A DNA stretch of 64,000 bases from Rhyzopertha dominica (GCA_025024175.1 QCXZ01000041.1:40915786-40979785); one strand, 5' to 3'. Shown: positions 1-12,465, numbered from the stretch's first letter. Numbers and translations: made by a program. Notes: generated by a model not told the origin, from the letters alone.

Positions 1-195
1 ATAACATATGTTAGGACTCAAAATAAAAATAAATCGTTTCCGAATTATAAATCAATTTTTCAAGCTTTTATTGAAAAGCTATCTGTTGTCTTTTAAAACT
101 AACACACGTAAGTATTAATATGTAGGTACGTAATAAAATTAATCGATTAGTAGGTGTAAAAATTAATGCATATTATTATTTTTTATTATACATAC

Positions 196-483
196 CTTGG
201 AAGGTCGAGTTGAAATTTCTTCCGTAGCTTTCCGTTTTGCTGCCACACTTATAATTTGTCGTTGAATCTTTTCAACATCAGGTTCATGATTATGATCAAG
301 CTGACTACGACTTATAATTCTATCACTGCCTTCTCCCAGGGTGTACAATTTTGCACTGCACTTTCTGGAGCCACAAAACCACTTCAGTTCACCTGATTTC
401 AATCGATCTTTCTTGAAAAACTTAAAATTATTGAAAAGAAGCAAAATGTTGCCTTTTTCACTCAGTATTTCTTTTAGAGACAT
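196..483 (-). CDS. FLYWCH-type zinc-finger exon (5' exon of a partial gene)
   Basis: A 96-codon open frame begins at the ATG at 483 and ends in phase 0 at a consensus splice donor (CCAAG then GTATG, GT at 195-194). The protein shows the FLYWCH pattern: a hydrophobic, aromatic start (residues 14-23, LLLFNNFKFF), then W35, C37, C42 and the HNH pair H64/H66, giving C-x4-C-x21-H-x-H, the zinc ligands of this family. The tail (KRKATEE to RPSK) resembles the linker after FLYWCH domains in insect proteins, some of which continue into Mutator-like transposase domains. FLYWCH domains bind DNA or protein, so a nuclear role is likely. The frame is open upstream to 510 but without an ATG, so 483 is the natural start unless an acceptor near 512 joins an earlier exon. 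No following exon is visible in 1-190; the gene would run off the left edge. It could be a host regulator or a domesticated or decayed transposon gene. Confidence 0.72.
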
Positions 484-589
484 GTAGAACGCATGTATGT
501 GTAACAACAACTGAATGCAAATTTGGAATATAAAAATCTATGTTGCCAATAAGGGTTGGGGTGGGATTGGATTATGTGCCAGTTTACCT

Positions 590-1640
590 GGCGGTCGGGA
601 AACCCTTCCATAATCCGGTGGAGGAACTTACCATATTTAATTAGGGGCTAGTTTGACCATCGGAGAAATATACCATATTTTGTCGGTACCTTTTTGACCA
701 TCGGAGAAATTTACAAACTCCGTTCTGGACAGATCATCAGCAAATGCGCATTCTGCTAGCTTTACCACCTTTAATTTTATATACCCTAATTTAACTTTTT
801 CGACCTTGCTGTGTAGTTCCCACAATATATTGTCCATTGCCATGATAAACAGTGTTGGGCCTAACCCCCCCCTGCCTTAATCCATCCATTACCAGAAAAT
901 CCCGTGATTCCATATTACTAGTTCTGACGTAATCTTTGTGTTACTGTATAAATTCTCTATGCTTTTTCTGACCTTGTTGTTCATATCCCTTTTTCTTCAT
1001 ACTTTTCCAGACCATTTTTCTTGAGATGTTGTTAAATTAATGCTTTCTCTAAGTCCAATAATCCTTTTTATCTTATTGCTCATTCCACCAATGTGTGTGT
1101 TTTTTACTTTTATCTACTAAGATTTTTTCACACTCCTCTCTCGGTGTGCTCACTAATATTTTCTTAAAATTTCATCCAGTTTAGTTCTATATCCTCTTCA
1201 CTTTCCACGCTATTTATTATTTCTTGTTATTCCACGAGCTCTTTGTACTACTTTGCGGTTTCATTTTCAGCTAGTTTAAACATTCTTAATGCTTCTTCTG
1301 TTCTTACTTCTGTTTTTACATGTTCGCTGGTTTCTTTCTGCGTTCTTATTTTTGCTTTTCCTATCACTAAGTAATGATCGCTATATATCTCGTAGCCTTT
1401 GTGTATTTGATCTACTATTTTTATCAATTAATATATAACCTGTTATTGATTTTTCTTTCTTGCTTTCAACCTCTATTGTGTATTTGTTGGTATAATGTAT
1501 TCCCCACTATCATATCGTTCTCTATGCAGTAATCTGTTAGTCTGCATGCATTGTTGTTCTTGTTTCTTCTCCGTGTTTACCCACTACCCCTCCATCCGCG
1601 TTTGATCTTCCAACTCTACTATTTAAATCCCCTGTTAGTA
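590..1640 (-). pseudogene. Decayed non-LTR retrotransposon (endonuclease and reverse transcriptase relics)
   Basis: Reading leftwards, the APE-type endonuclease motif GDLNSRVGR lies at about 1605-1632, followed by VGKHGEE, then after a frameshift a RLTDYCIENDMIVGNT segment, and SDHYLVIGK at about 1351-1382, the usual order in this endonuclease. The reverse transcriptase appears next: an LRQGG turn near 868-884, then FIMAMD, and the catalytic box AFADDL at about 730-750 (the YADD motif with F for Y). Endonuclease and RT catalytic box lie under 1 kb apart, far closer than in an intact element, so much of the RT has been deleted. Several stops and frameshifts show it is dead. Near the 3' side an 18-bp direct repeat (TTTGACCATCGGAGAAAT) occurs at 652-669 and 693-710. 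The clade cannot be fixed from these fragments. Confidence 0.8.
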
Positions 1641-1653
1641 GTAAATAAGCTAA

Positions 1654-1687
1654 AAGCCGTGAAAAAAGGAAACCGTTTTCACGGCTT
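1654..1687. repeat. Perfect 12-bp inverted repeat (hairpin)
   Basis: AAGCCGTGAAAA at 1654-1665 pairs perfectly with TTTTCACGGCTT at 1676-1687 around a 10-base loop. It sits just upstream of the first recognisable endonuclease codons of the neighbouring minus-strand non-LTR relic, so it may mark the end of a neighbouring element or the junction. Confidence 0.75.
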
Positions 1688-4530
1688 CCAAGCACCCCTT
1701 GTACTTAATTTCATCTGACTACATTTTCATCTATAATTATTTTAAAGGTCTCACAGAAGCACAAATAAACCGCAGTCAAGAATATGTCATGCTTATATTA
1801 TGTGCTCATTATGCCAGTACGAACACAATATGCTTTATGCATTATTGTATTTGTATGTAGATATATTCATTTCTTATTAATATTAAAGAAAGCGGCTAGG
1901 TAAGTTTAAATACAAATCGCATACCGACATGATTGCAGCAGAACAGAGAGGGTGCTATAGTTACTCCAGCTTTTTCACATCAGAGGTGGTTTACCATTTT
2001 TGTTTTTGTAATTACGACCGAGATAGCCCGAAAAACACACAAATTCTGGACACCCTGTACTGGAAACATAAAATATGACATGCGGGATATTGTGATACAA
2101 TGTCGCTGACCAGTAAAAAATGTACCTGCAGTAATTAACACGGGCTACTCCTTCCATTGTTGTAATTTCACTTTTCGCATGCTGCTAACGAGCTTATCAC
2201 ATTTCACTTCAATTCGCCTTGATATAATGGGCGCTAGAAACGTCTCTTTTAAATGCCACCGAAGAAAACGACAATGGCATACCAATCTGCATGTAGTTTA
2301 AGGCAAAATCGTCCTGAAAATACGCGAGGACTGCGAAGAAAGCTATATTGTCGTTACGTGTACGACATCACAAAAGGAGCTCACTCGGAATCAATAAGGA
2401 GTCGAGGAAATCATTCCACCATTCGCACAGTTCCTAAAATTTATGATGTTTGCGTAACAGAGGAATTTCCGGGGCAGCTCTGAAGTTGATTAAAACTATA
2501 AGCCTGTATTGTACAGAAATCCGCCCCGACCGGGAAATTTTAATCCCTTCGCAGGGCGCAACGTAATATGTTATCAGGACTGTGTTTAACCCGGCCGTAG
2601 ATTATTTATTTAGGTGCTTGCAATAGGATTAAATTGATTTCGTTCAACATTTCAAAGTGCCGTAAAGTGCTTAGTCCCATTTCGGAAAATAAGAATGCCG
2701 CGTAAAAATTTTAATCCTGCTGAGAGGTGTGGATTAAGAGATTTAAATTTGAGATAGACCGAAAACACATGTGTAAATTCTCTCGTGCCATTCTGTCACC
2801 ACAAGTCTAACAAACCGTTACAGATGAAACTTTTTATATAAAATCACGATTTTTGTTTAGAAAGAATAATCATGTAAGACTGTGTTCATTCAGTTTTTAT
2901 AATATGCGCTGTTTCGAAACATTTTGATTCTTCAGGGTCTGTAAATATTTTATTAAAAGCTGCAAAAGTATGTGCATGTAGAACAACTTGCCTGAATTCC
3001 GAGCGTTATGATTTTATGTTATTACATTTTAAAATTCTTGGAGTTATTCTATAAAACCAAACTTATAAAGAAGCACTTAAATATAAAAAAAACCGCTGCA
3101 AATTGAATCAATACTTTCACATCCGATTGTCAAATGACATTTACGTTTTTATTTCTTATACTATACGATTAGTAATAAGGTTTTAGGCACTTTTTCTCTC
3201 TACACATTTTTTTAACACAAACGGTCCCCGTGATATTACCAAAGATACATAAAATTTTAAAATCATTTTTTCCAAATAACTCAAAAAGTATTAAATAACA
3301 AAAAAATTACAAGAGTGCTTTCCGATCAGAAATTTGGTTTTCTATATAATACCGAAATTTAAAAAAAATCGTACGAAGAGGGTCCAAAATAGGTATTCTG
3401 GAAATATTTCGAAAATGTCAAAATTTTGAATAAATTTTCTGAGACACTTTTTGTGAGAAATTTTATTTCCTATCTGCTGGTCATTAGTTGAATATATTAA
3501 ATATATTCGGAGATATTTAGGAAAAACCGTTTTCTTCAAGTGACGCTTTTTTGCTAATATCATCTAAACAATTTGCTGCACCGAAAATTTATAAGGACGA
3601 ATAATACTTGCACTTACACTAATAATCACATACTAAAACGAAAAAAAATTTTCAAAAAGGGTAGTTAGCCCCTAATGTCGGCCCCTTCCCGATACCCTAC
3701 TTACCCCAAAAACAATAGGTCGCTTTGGGTAGTTGAGATTTATACTTTTCCTATATTTCAAATTCATATATGAAGTTTTTCGAAAGTTATCGTGTCCGCA
3801 AACAAAACCAGACACAAGGAAATATTTTTTTGCAAAAATTTTGTTTTTTTTATGTTTTTGACCATTTTAAAGCGAATGAGCAAATAATTTTTTTTTTGCG
3901 ATACTATACAATCCGTTGGATGTGGAAGTAATTAGTTATTAGAATGACATATAAATACAGCAATGAAACAAAGAGAATTATTAAATCAAAATTTATAGTA
4001 TAAATTAATAATTAATATAAATCAGAAATGAGGTTTTTTGTATTGTCTTCTTCAGGGAGGGTGTCAAATTTTAATTCAATCATTGCTAACATCTCCTTTA
4101 ATGTTCTCTCAATCAGTTAGATAAATGAACCGGCTTTTGTCTAATGCTAGCGAACCACATCCCTAAATAGCACACAACTGCTATTTTATATGTTAGGGAA
4201 TTATTACGTTTATGGATATATACCCTACTTTAAACAAAGATTCCTTATTTAATTAACAAATACAAGCATGTAAACCTTTAGTTACTAAAGTATACAAAGA
4301 AATTTTATCTATAGGTTACATAAGCTATTATTTGTTACAAGCTGATACACTGTACTATAGATTAGTAAGTCCAAGATCCCGCTGTAAAAGTTTATGAATA
4401 AAGTGTTTAAGGAAGAGTGTCTTTTTGAATGCTGGTGTATTATATATTGGCCACTATTGTAAACGGCTGCCAGTGTCATTTTAGTCCGAAGTTCCATAAT
4501 CAATGCAGTCAGCATTTTTTCTTAATTTGT
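1688..4530. other. AT-rich stretch without a supported gene; one mariner-type end
   Basis: No reading frame here resembles a known protein. The open frames at 1975-2157, 2253-2483 and 3342-3563 have no motif and are not supported. The part 3200-3900 is low-complexity, with many A/T runs and phrases such as AACTCAAAAAGTATT, like the non-coding interior of insect DNA transposons. The sequence near 1940-2066 is listed separately. Confidence 0.6.
1940..2066 (-). repeat. Mariner-like terminal sequence (single end)
   Basis: Read on the minus strand from 2066, the sequence begins TACAGGGTGTCCAGAATTTG and continues through a TCGGGCTATCTCGGTCG segment. CAGGGTGTCC followed by a TATCTCGG phrase is a familiar terminal pattern of insect mariner-type elements. 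Only one end was found and there is no transposase next to it, so this is a solitary end or a decayed MITE. Confidence 0.4.
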
Positions 4531-4531
4531 A

Positions 4532-5335
4532 AATATGTAGTTAAAGAACGGGATGAGTTTCAAAAAAAGATCTCAAGCGTGTAAACCGTTCTGGACTAAG
4601 GTTACCCTGTCAAAATTCTCGTGAGTATCGAGTTAAAGAACGAATTTGGTACTGAAATAAAGGGCGTAAAACTGCAATTACCGTATCGACAAATTGCCAA
4701 ATAAGTGGTCGCCTGCTTCAAAAATTATTGCGCGGCTGCGAGGCATTGACTAAATGTGATGTCTACCTTTCAGATTATTTTTAACCTACACTTTAACGAA
4801 TTTTAGTTATTGCACCACTTAGTTATAAGTTTAAGTGCAAACGTCGATCACCCGCTTTCGAATAAGATTGAATGGTGCAGTTTTGTAAAAAGAATGTAGG
4901 TAGGTCTGTTTTTATTGCTACATTTGATGGATTCTCTCTTTCCAGGATCGCAGCCTTAAAGAACCGTTAGTCCGGTTTTCGTTTTAGTCTTGGAAAAGCG
5001 ATTGTCTGGTGTCAGTCATAATGAGAAGAAAAGTAATACTTACTGTTGGTCAATAAAATATTTCCTTCTTTTGTTTTTTCCCGATTTTCTTTTTAAACAA
5101 CCATTTATTCATCTGTTCAGAGCTGTGGTAACCGCTTAGGATAATGTATAAAAATTTACGTCGTTTATTTCAATACCAAATTCATTCTTTAACTCGATAG
5201 TCACAAAATCTTTAACAGTGGTGACTACTTTGACCTGGCAACAATGGTCCAGGACTGCGACTAATTACTATATTTAACCAGTGATCGAGTTCTTTTATTT
5301 TCAAACGAAATCCGTCCTTTAACTTCATATATTGG
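4532..5335. repeat. Foldback / MITE-like element with long imperfect inverted arms
   Basis: The left arm (about 4532-4665) and right arm (about 5160-5330) are imperfect inverted copies over more than 100 bp. The clearest pair is GTGAGTATCGAGTTAAAGAA from 4621 against GTGACTATCGAGTTAAAGAA read on the minus strand from about 5206; both continue into a near-identical AATTTGGTA[C/T]TGAAATAAA. A second pair, ATATGTAGTTAAAGAACGG (outer left) and ATATGAAGTTAAAGGACGG (outer right, minus strand), lies at the ends. The motif GTTAAAGAAC recurs inside. The central 500 bp shows no protein homology. No target duplication could be fixed with confidence. Confidence 0.65.
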
Positions 5336-6517
5336 GCGTTCTTTCATTGACTTTGTACTCATTTACAACAGTGGTCAATAAATAATGTTGTAGTATTGAA
5401 AAACATTATCCTTCCTGAACACTATATTCACAGAATTTTCCTTGGCATCATAGACCATAAAGCAAAATTGCGAATGCTTCGTTTAGTGATCAATGTTTGA
5501 GCAAAACCGGATTTTTTTTAGATATAACCAAAATAAATTTACATTCTACTTGTTGTTATACATTTGCATTCCTTAATTATTATTATTACTAGTTTTAGTG
5601 CTACTTTACAGAAATGGTAAATGTATTAAATAAATTGTGAGCGACTATACTACTGGGCACTTGTTTTGATTCGACCAATGCTGCCAGCGCCAAATTTCAT
5701 ATTGACGGATTACAAATTTCATATAATCATAGTTACGAGTATTTGTAGATGTTTATATTACGCTGTAAGAATAATAAACAAATTAAAGAATTTTATTATT
5801 TTAAGAATATTTTAAATCTCCTTTAATTTAAAAGTTATTTCGATTTTACTTAGGAATTGCAGTGTGTCGAATAATTTCATACTGCTGCACTTTATACCGA
5901 ATATGTGGTTCGCAAAGTGGCATTAAGATTTTAAAACGAGTACAAAATTATAAAAAATAGGGATGCTTCATTTGAATTACCAAAGTAGGTTTGAATTTCC
6001 GTTATAACTGGAAGTCTATGATCTTTGGAAATAATTTCAAGTTGAATAGAATAGAAATTGATCATTTTTTCCTAGGAATGTGAAATAGGGGCTTTGAAAC
6101 ACCTTCACAATGAGGTGATACGCGACCTCTTTTCGTTATTAAAAAATTAAAGGTGGGAGCTGCCCGGAGTAGGGGGTTGTACTTATAATTTAGAATGTTA
6201 CATCACAAAATCTTTCCTTCGAAATAAGCAGTACTATGGTTGTATAAGTGATACTAATAATTCCTCAAAACGGGGAAAACACTTATACTCGTACACAGGT
6301 AAGTATGTTAAATAATGTTAAAACAAACATCCTTTATAAGTAAGCTTTTACGCTAATTAAATATTGTCGATTAACGATCCAGTAATTACATTGTTAATAC
6401 CTACTAATATTTGAGGAAGCAACGTTTTATTTTCTCCTAAGCTTTTACGAAAACACTGGATGAACAATAGATATGATAAATCTTTGTGAGTTTTTTTATT
6501 CCTTGATTATCGTGTAT
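5336..6517. other. No gene seen
   Basis: AT-rich sequence with no recognisable exon, RNA gene or element end. A slightly GC-richer patch near 6110-6180 (GGTGGGAGCTGCCCGGAG) could be part of an old repeat, but no second copy was found here. Confidence 0.5.
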
Positions 6518-6865
6518 TCACCTGGATCCCTTTCGGGTATTAATGTCGCGTTCTTTATATTTGGAATGTCTGTTATTCAGCCAGTAAACAGCGAAGAGCG
6601 TCATAAATAATTTACACATGCGCTGAAAATTGATAAGTTTAATATTTACATTACAGGCGTACAAATTCAACAACCTTCTTTGATTTTCCTTGTATCCTTC
6701 TGCGAGCCTGAGTGTTACAATAACGTTATTCAGATCGTATGGAAATTCTTGAAAACACCGGGTGCAGCAAAAAAATTCTAGGCAATCTACAAAATTTAAT
6801 TTAATACTAGCACAAATTAGTAAAATGTGTGAAATATATGCTACAAAGTTCTGCTGAATGTTCAT
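6518..6865 (-). CDS. Unrecognised 115-codon open frame, possibly not a gene
   Basis: An ATG-initiated frame of 115 codons with a hydrophobic N-terminal stretch (roughly residues 8-27) that could act as a signal peptide or membrane segment, a short cysteine cluster (CLEFFCCTRC, about residues 28-37), and a charged, Lys/Arg-rich C-terminus. No family is recognised. It lies 17 bp downstream of a second open frame on the same strand (6883-7197, no ATG). In AT-rich DNA a frame this long is uncommon but not decisive. It might be an exon, a relic, or chance. Confidence 0.18.
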   Translation of the reverse strand: MNIQQNFVAYISHILLICASIKLNFVDCLEFFCCTRCFQEFPYDLNNVIVTLRLAEGYKENQRRLLNLYACNVNIKLINFQRMCKLFMTLFAVYWLNNRHSKYKERDINTRKGSR

Positions 6866-6882
6866 GAAGAAAGTGCTTGTAA

Positions 6883-7197
6883 CTATACTGTAACTTTGTC
6901 GTCTTGAAGTGAATACAAGAGACGATAGCCATACGTAATCAAATACCTATTTAATACACAGAACAAACTTGTTTTAAACGAAATTGTATATGGTCGACAC
7001 AAGCAAAACTGCAAATCGCTTATATATGTCTTCTTGGAGCTGTTGACATCATTGATGCATTTCAGAGTCTCTTGAATAATTTCTTGTTCCTTGTCGTTTC
7101 TAGCTATTATTCTTCGTTCTTCCTTGACTTCTGTATTATCCTTTCTATAGTGCTTTTCATGTAAAGCACGCTCTTTCTCTTTTTCGTTAATCTCCGC
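6883..7197 (-). other. Open frame of about 104 codons without ATG, Lys/Glu-rich first half
   Basis: From a stop at 7198-7200 to a stop at 6883-6885 the frame is open and contains no methionine. Its first half is rich in Lys, Glu and Arg (for example EINEKEKERALHEK and KEERRIIARNDKEQE) and would be helical. This composition is more protein-like than the surroundings, so it may be an internal exon or a transposon relic. No family can be named. Confidence 0.15.
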
Positions 7198-9977
7198 TTA
7201 GTTCCCAAGTCTTCCTTAATATGTGGGCTGCCTCTCTCCTTTAGATGTGTCCCTAGTATTCCAACACGTATGTCTCTATACCTTTTACGATCGTTCTGCC
7301 ATACACGGGTGCATGGTATGTAAGGTATTTGGTTAAAGGATGTTTGCCTTAGATTGTCATTTCTTGAGCTATTTACTTAAGCACTACGTTCGCGCTTCTA
7401 TCGGTTGGGACATGTACATTACTATCCATACTGTTTCAGTCTTTTTATTTATATTTTATGTACCACTATCCTCTAATTTCTTGTATACCTACACTTAACC
7501 AGATACACGAAACTACTTCACTATTACAATTATAATAATAGTAACGCAAACATAAGTACATAACACTAGGACACATTGTGAACGAAACTCTTAGGATTTT
7601 ATGTAGTTGTTCGATTTCTTTATCTCGTTTAGGTTGCTCTTGCATGATAACGTTTCCTTGCGTGATACAAAATATATGCTGGATTTACATATTTACACAT
7701 GTCTAAATTTTAGTGATAATAATGCAGTAAAAATTCAAATCATTCGAGAATTACTCAAGTGCGCTTCTCCCTTATTAGCATGTATACTACACCCTTTTTT
7801 ATTTGGTTTCTGATATATTTTGCGAATGTGACGGAGATTTATTTTATCAATTTTGAGTAATTTGCTTCAACAAGCTAGTTCCCGCTAGATCCATCAAACC
7901 TGAAACTAACTTTACCTTGCTTCAAAAGATAGCTCCAGACTGTCCTTTAGAACTAGTTCTAGCTAGTTTCGTCAAGCAAAATGCAAGTATATGTTGTCGA
8001 AGGCTTAGCGCTACTCTTGTTAATTCTTAAAATTTTTCTCAAAAACTAGCTTAGGATTATCTTATCACTTCGTGATAAGCAGGAGAATTTGTCTGGTAAC
8101 TAGCTTCGTCATTTCGTCTGACGAACCTGGAAACCTAGCTCCACGGAGTTAACTAGCTCCTGCTAGCTCCAGCGTTACTGAAGATGGATCCACTTTCGTT
8201 GTCATAATATTTAGGAAAACCTGTTTGACGGTAGCTCTGTCTTGCACAAAGTGCTTGTTTGGTTTTGTTTTAGATATACACTATGGGTCGGTCTCTCTTC
8301 AATTTGTTAAAGTTATTGTTAGTTACAATTAACCCAGTAACCATGACAATACCTTAAATTGAGGTATGTGATAGAGATTAAAAACGGGGTTGATTTTAGC
8401 TTAAAACAGAGAAGATAAACTGGAGCTATATCGCGGAAGCATTTATTTTATTAATTTATGAGTAAAGCAATTGGATATGCTACCTCTTATATTATATGAT
8501 TATATGATCAAACCAAACATATTATTGTATCCTTTAATTCAATTTTCGGTGTTTATTTGAAATAGACAAATTTCGTAAAAAAACATCAACTAATTCTAGG
8601 TCTCTGTGTATAACTGTAGCGAAAAACTGTGACATATGTTTGTCCAGCGCTTTGCTGAATGGCGGCCTTAATCTGCTACAACTTTTTCCTTTTTTTACTT
8701 ATTGTAAAATACTATGTACAGCAACTCGTTAACACATCTGCACAGAGATAAGTATTTAAAAATTTTCTGTACTAAGTGACTGAAACTACTCAGCCTGATT
8801 TTATTTTCAGACTCCAACTGCTCACTTCTTTCATAACAAAGTCACTGCCATGTGATCAGATAATAGACGACTTTTTTTATACATTTAATAATTTAGATGT
8901 CAGTAAAAAACATTAATACCGATGAAGAAGATTGTTGTAATCCTAATGGATTTTCACTTGGTCATGTGCAGTGCAAATGAACAGAAAAGTTGACACTTTA
9001 ATAATAGTTCCTGTTCAGTATTTCATGAGATACTTTAGCTGTAACTGTCGACAGTACATAATAAAAAGGAAACTAAGCTTCCAACGGAGCTGGCCATAAA
9101 GTGCACACCTTAAGAAAGTCTTACATTATGGACAAAGCAATAAAGAGTGAAAATTGTGGACACTTCATTTGTGTCATCGAGCACATATTCGAAAAGACCT
9201 GTCAACGAGCCATTGGTAGTTACCGCCCGCGTTTTTAGATGATCCTAATAAAAAATGCAAAGCATCGGACGCCAGTTGTCGGAAGCCCATGAAATAATAA
9301 GCATGAGAAACCATCACACAGGTACGCAACAGAGAAGGCGGATGGCTGTGGCGATTGTGCGATCAAGGTCGAGTTTTCTCCGTTCCACTAATTCGTGAAA
9401 TAATGGACGCAGTGGCGTAGAGTCGAGTGCCTATCTTATAAACGGTTGGTCCATCTTTAGGAGAATAGTTCTAGATTTTTTTTCATCTACCAACAGGCTC
9501 TCAGTCGCACTTGATTCCGCGTTATTTGGCCATAGTCGGGGCGATTTTTGCTTCGCTGATGTTTCGCTCGTTGCAGTGGTAAGCATCTTCAGAGTTCACA
9601 GTAGATGTATTCGTGTGAACACAAATGGTTTGACTACCAAAGGTAGAAAACTAAGATGCTGAAGAAGAAATTCAATTGCATTAGCAAAATTTAATTTTCA
9701 TCTCCATCTTTTAAATTATTTTGTAGAATAACGGAGAGAGGATGGTAGTATGGTATGTTGTAAGACGTAAGAAAGTCCAAAACTACTGATGAATGAATAG
9801 AATGGAGTTATCCTGTGGTGGTGCATAAGTCTCCAGTCCACAACGACGAGCTTGCCCTTGCTTGGGAACAAATCAGTTTTTACACTTGGGTGAGCTGATG
9901 GTTGTTCGCTGAAGAAGCAGTGTTTCAGTAGACTAGCAATTTTGCTCTATAGTTCTTGCAAAGCACTAACGAAACGC
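7198..9977. other. No gene seen; CTAGCT-rich patch and scattered small motifs
   Basis: The part 7863-8170 is dense in CTAGCT and CTAGTT words (for example GAACTAGTTCTAGCTAG near 7950) without forming a clean tandem array. A CAGTGGCGTA word at about 9414, of the kind that begins many insect hAT-like ends, has no partner end nearby. The open frame at 7607-7813 has no motif. No coding or RNA feature is supported. Confidence 0.5.
8061..8079. repeat. Perfect 8-bp hairpin
   Basis: CTTATCAC and GTGATAAG flank a 3-base TTC loop. It lies inside the CTAGCT-rich patch. Its role is unknown and it could be chance. Confidence 0.6.
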
Positions 9978-10062
9978 GAGTCAAAATATACCCACTGCCT
10001 TCAGAAGCTACCGGCAAATTTTTCGTCTAAAAAAGAATTAACTAACTGGTATATTTTGACTC
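9978..10062. repeat. Perfect 15-bp inverted repeat
   Basis: GAGTCAAAATATACC (9978-9992) is exactly inverted as GGTATATTTTGACTC (10048-10062), 55 bp apart. The length suggests a very small MITE or the remains of paired element ends rather than chance, but no flanking duplication is visible. Confidence 0.65.
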
Positions 10063-12465
10063 AAAGTTAATTGTTTCATATTCAGGTTGTTATTAACTTA
10101 AAAATCTATGTGGCGATATGAAAATTATTGTCTACTTCTGTATAAATCATTATTAAAGTCTTTAGAGATCCTGCTCCAGCGATTGCTGATTTTAAGAAAA
10201 GATTTTGTACAATTTTTTATAGTGATAGTAGTGGAATTAACACTTATGTGGAGAATACGAACAACGGCCGTATGTTATGTAATTACAGTAAATCATTTTT
10301 ATTTTTCAAAATGAGGGAAGAGTGCTTGCATTTGAGAGAAAAGGAGGGCAGGCGCAATTAAAAGAAGTAACGCAAAGAAATTGTGTGTGGTCTGTACCTT
10401 CGGTACATCCGTAATTTTAAAGTCAATGACAAATGTTTGTTAAAATTTGCCTCAGCATTTTCTAGGCCAGCTATCAGCCAACAAGCGAAAGAAGAGGCAT
10501 TTACAATTTTCGAGTAGATTGCTGTATATTATTTGCATGTTATTGAAATGAGATGCGTTTACAGAATACGACTGTTTTTATTTGGATACGATTTTCTACT
10601 TTTTGGCATAGCATTTTACAAAATGATAATAGAATTTTTGACTGTTTATATTGTAAACGTTAAAATATTTACCACGTAGGCGCAGTATTTGGGTCACGTG
10701 ACTTTAAGAAATGCCGTAATTAACTTAATAGGTACTTCAAAAACCCGAATAACTAAACTGAAGCGCTCTAAATCATAAAATCATTATCCCTAAACTTCCT
10801 CGCTATTTACTGTATTAGTGTTTATTTATTAAGATAAATAATATTGCGACGCGGAATGAAAGAAACATACTTTTAGCGCACGCCCCTGCCTAGGTATGGT
10901 ATACGCTCAGGTGTTACACGTTGTTTACGTAGGTCAATAGGCACGTATTTCACAGGTACGACTTCGAACAATAAGTCGAAGGTTTATAAAAATTATATGC
11001 CACCTATTCACCGGATTTCAAAAAGGAACGCCTAAGGCGTTGAAGAGGAAAACAACGTTAGTAATGTGTTTTGGCAATTTACATGAATACAATAAGATTA
11101 AAGGAACAATGTGTTACGTCACAAAAATGATGAAAATCGCAAGTTTGTTAAAAAAGCTTATAAAGTTAATTTGCATTTATTTAAGGATTGCAGTTTCCCA
11201 AGCTGAGCACAAGTGATGTTAAGGGAAAGTATACTTTTTGTTTGCTCGATTTATTATCCTTTGTGTGGAATATAAATTATTGCATTTTGATAAAAATAAC
11301 AATAACAAATTTGGTTCAACGTCACTAACGGATGTTTAACCTTGTGTCGTTTTTTCAATTAAAAAAGGTTATGTGTTGTGTTAAATGAAGTTTGCTACAG
11401 CAACTACAATTAATGATGTCATTCATTTCGTTGTAGCAGTGCATGCATTTATGCACACTTTCTGGAAATAACAGTCATTTAGGTAAAAGATAGAGGCAAA
11501 TGTCTAGACAACAATAGTCCACGATAAACCTTCTTCGTCATTACTTCTAAAGATAAAAACAAGCTGGTCAGAACAAGGGACTGTTCGAAAAACATGATGC
11601 ATCACTAGAAAAAAATTTGACTGCTTTATATTCCGTTGTGCTTTCTGAAATGCGATTTTAGTCCCTTTTTATTGTAAAAGGCTTCTTCTTCGATTATCTA
11701 GATTATTAGTTGTCTGATGACTAGATATTCAGAACTAACACCGGATGCAATTTTTTAAAGCAAATTACAAAATAATGTAATACAATGGAATGCAAAAATG
11801 GAAATTTCGAGAGTATGCGTTTTATTTCATTATTAGTATATATTAATTTCACATCGCTTGCAAAAAAATATCCTCAACAAAAGTTTTTAGTATAAATATA
11901 TATGCTACACGTTTTCAAAACGCCTATGTGCAAGCTTAGAACTAAGAGCATTAGCGGGATACAAGTCGCATCTAGTCATTGAGCTATTTGCACTTTTGGA
12001 GGTAATTGGTCAATATTAGATGTTTACCTTGAATAGAATAATAAATACGTATCAATGGGCATCTGTACTTTCTGTTCGTGTGCTATTAGTAGCATAACAC
12101 TTGTTAATTTAAGCTAACAGGCTGGTTGAGTAACAATATTCGGAATTTGGTCATTTTAGACAAAGATTTATAAGTTTTAATTAAAAGAGTGAACATAGTT
12201 TGTCTATCAATTTGAAAGGCTTTGCAGAATTCCACGTAAGGCGTGTAGAATAAAACGCATAGTGTAAAAATTTAAAATAGAACATATACACTACTAAATG
12301 CTTTGTAATTATATACAATAGTAGCGCAAAAAATATTACTATTATAAAATGAGGTGGAAATGCAGATTTATAATCGAAGAACGATTGTGCGAGAGCAGAA
12401 AGCTGTTTGTTGAAAGCTGATGTTGTTTAATTTGAGAAAAAATCAAACAACTTTACAATCAAATG
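10063..12465. other. No gene seen
   Basis: AT-rich throughout. The only local structure noted is a near-perfect palindrome, AACGCCTAAGGCGTT, at 11027-11041. The open frame at 10108-10314 shows no family motif. Nothing else can be supported. Confidence 0.5.

Noticed and set aside
7863..8170. CTAGCT-rich patch as a tandem satellite or CRISPR-like array
   Set aside because: Words are unevenly spaced and differ from one another; there is no repeat-spacer structure, and the genome is that of an animal.
9515..9600. Possible hammerhead-like or retroelement 3' motif (CTGATG and CGAAAC words)
   Set aside because: The conserved hammerhead core is incomplete on both strands and the stems cannot be closed.
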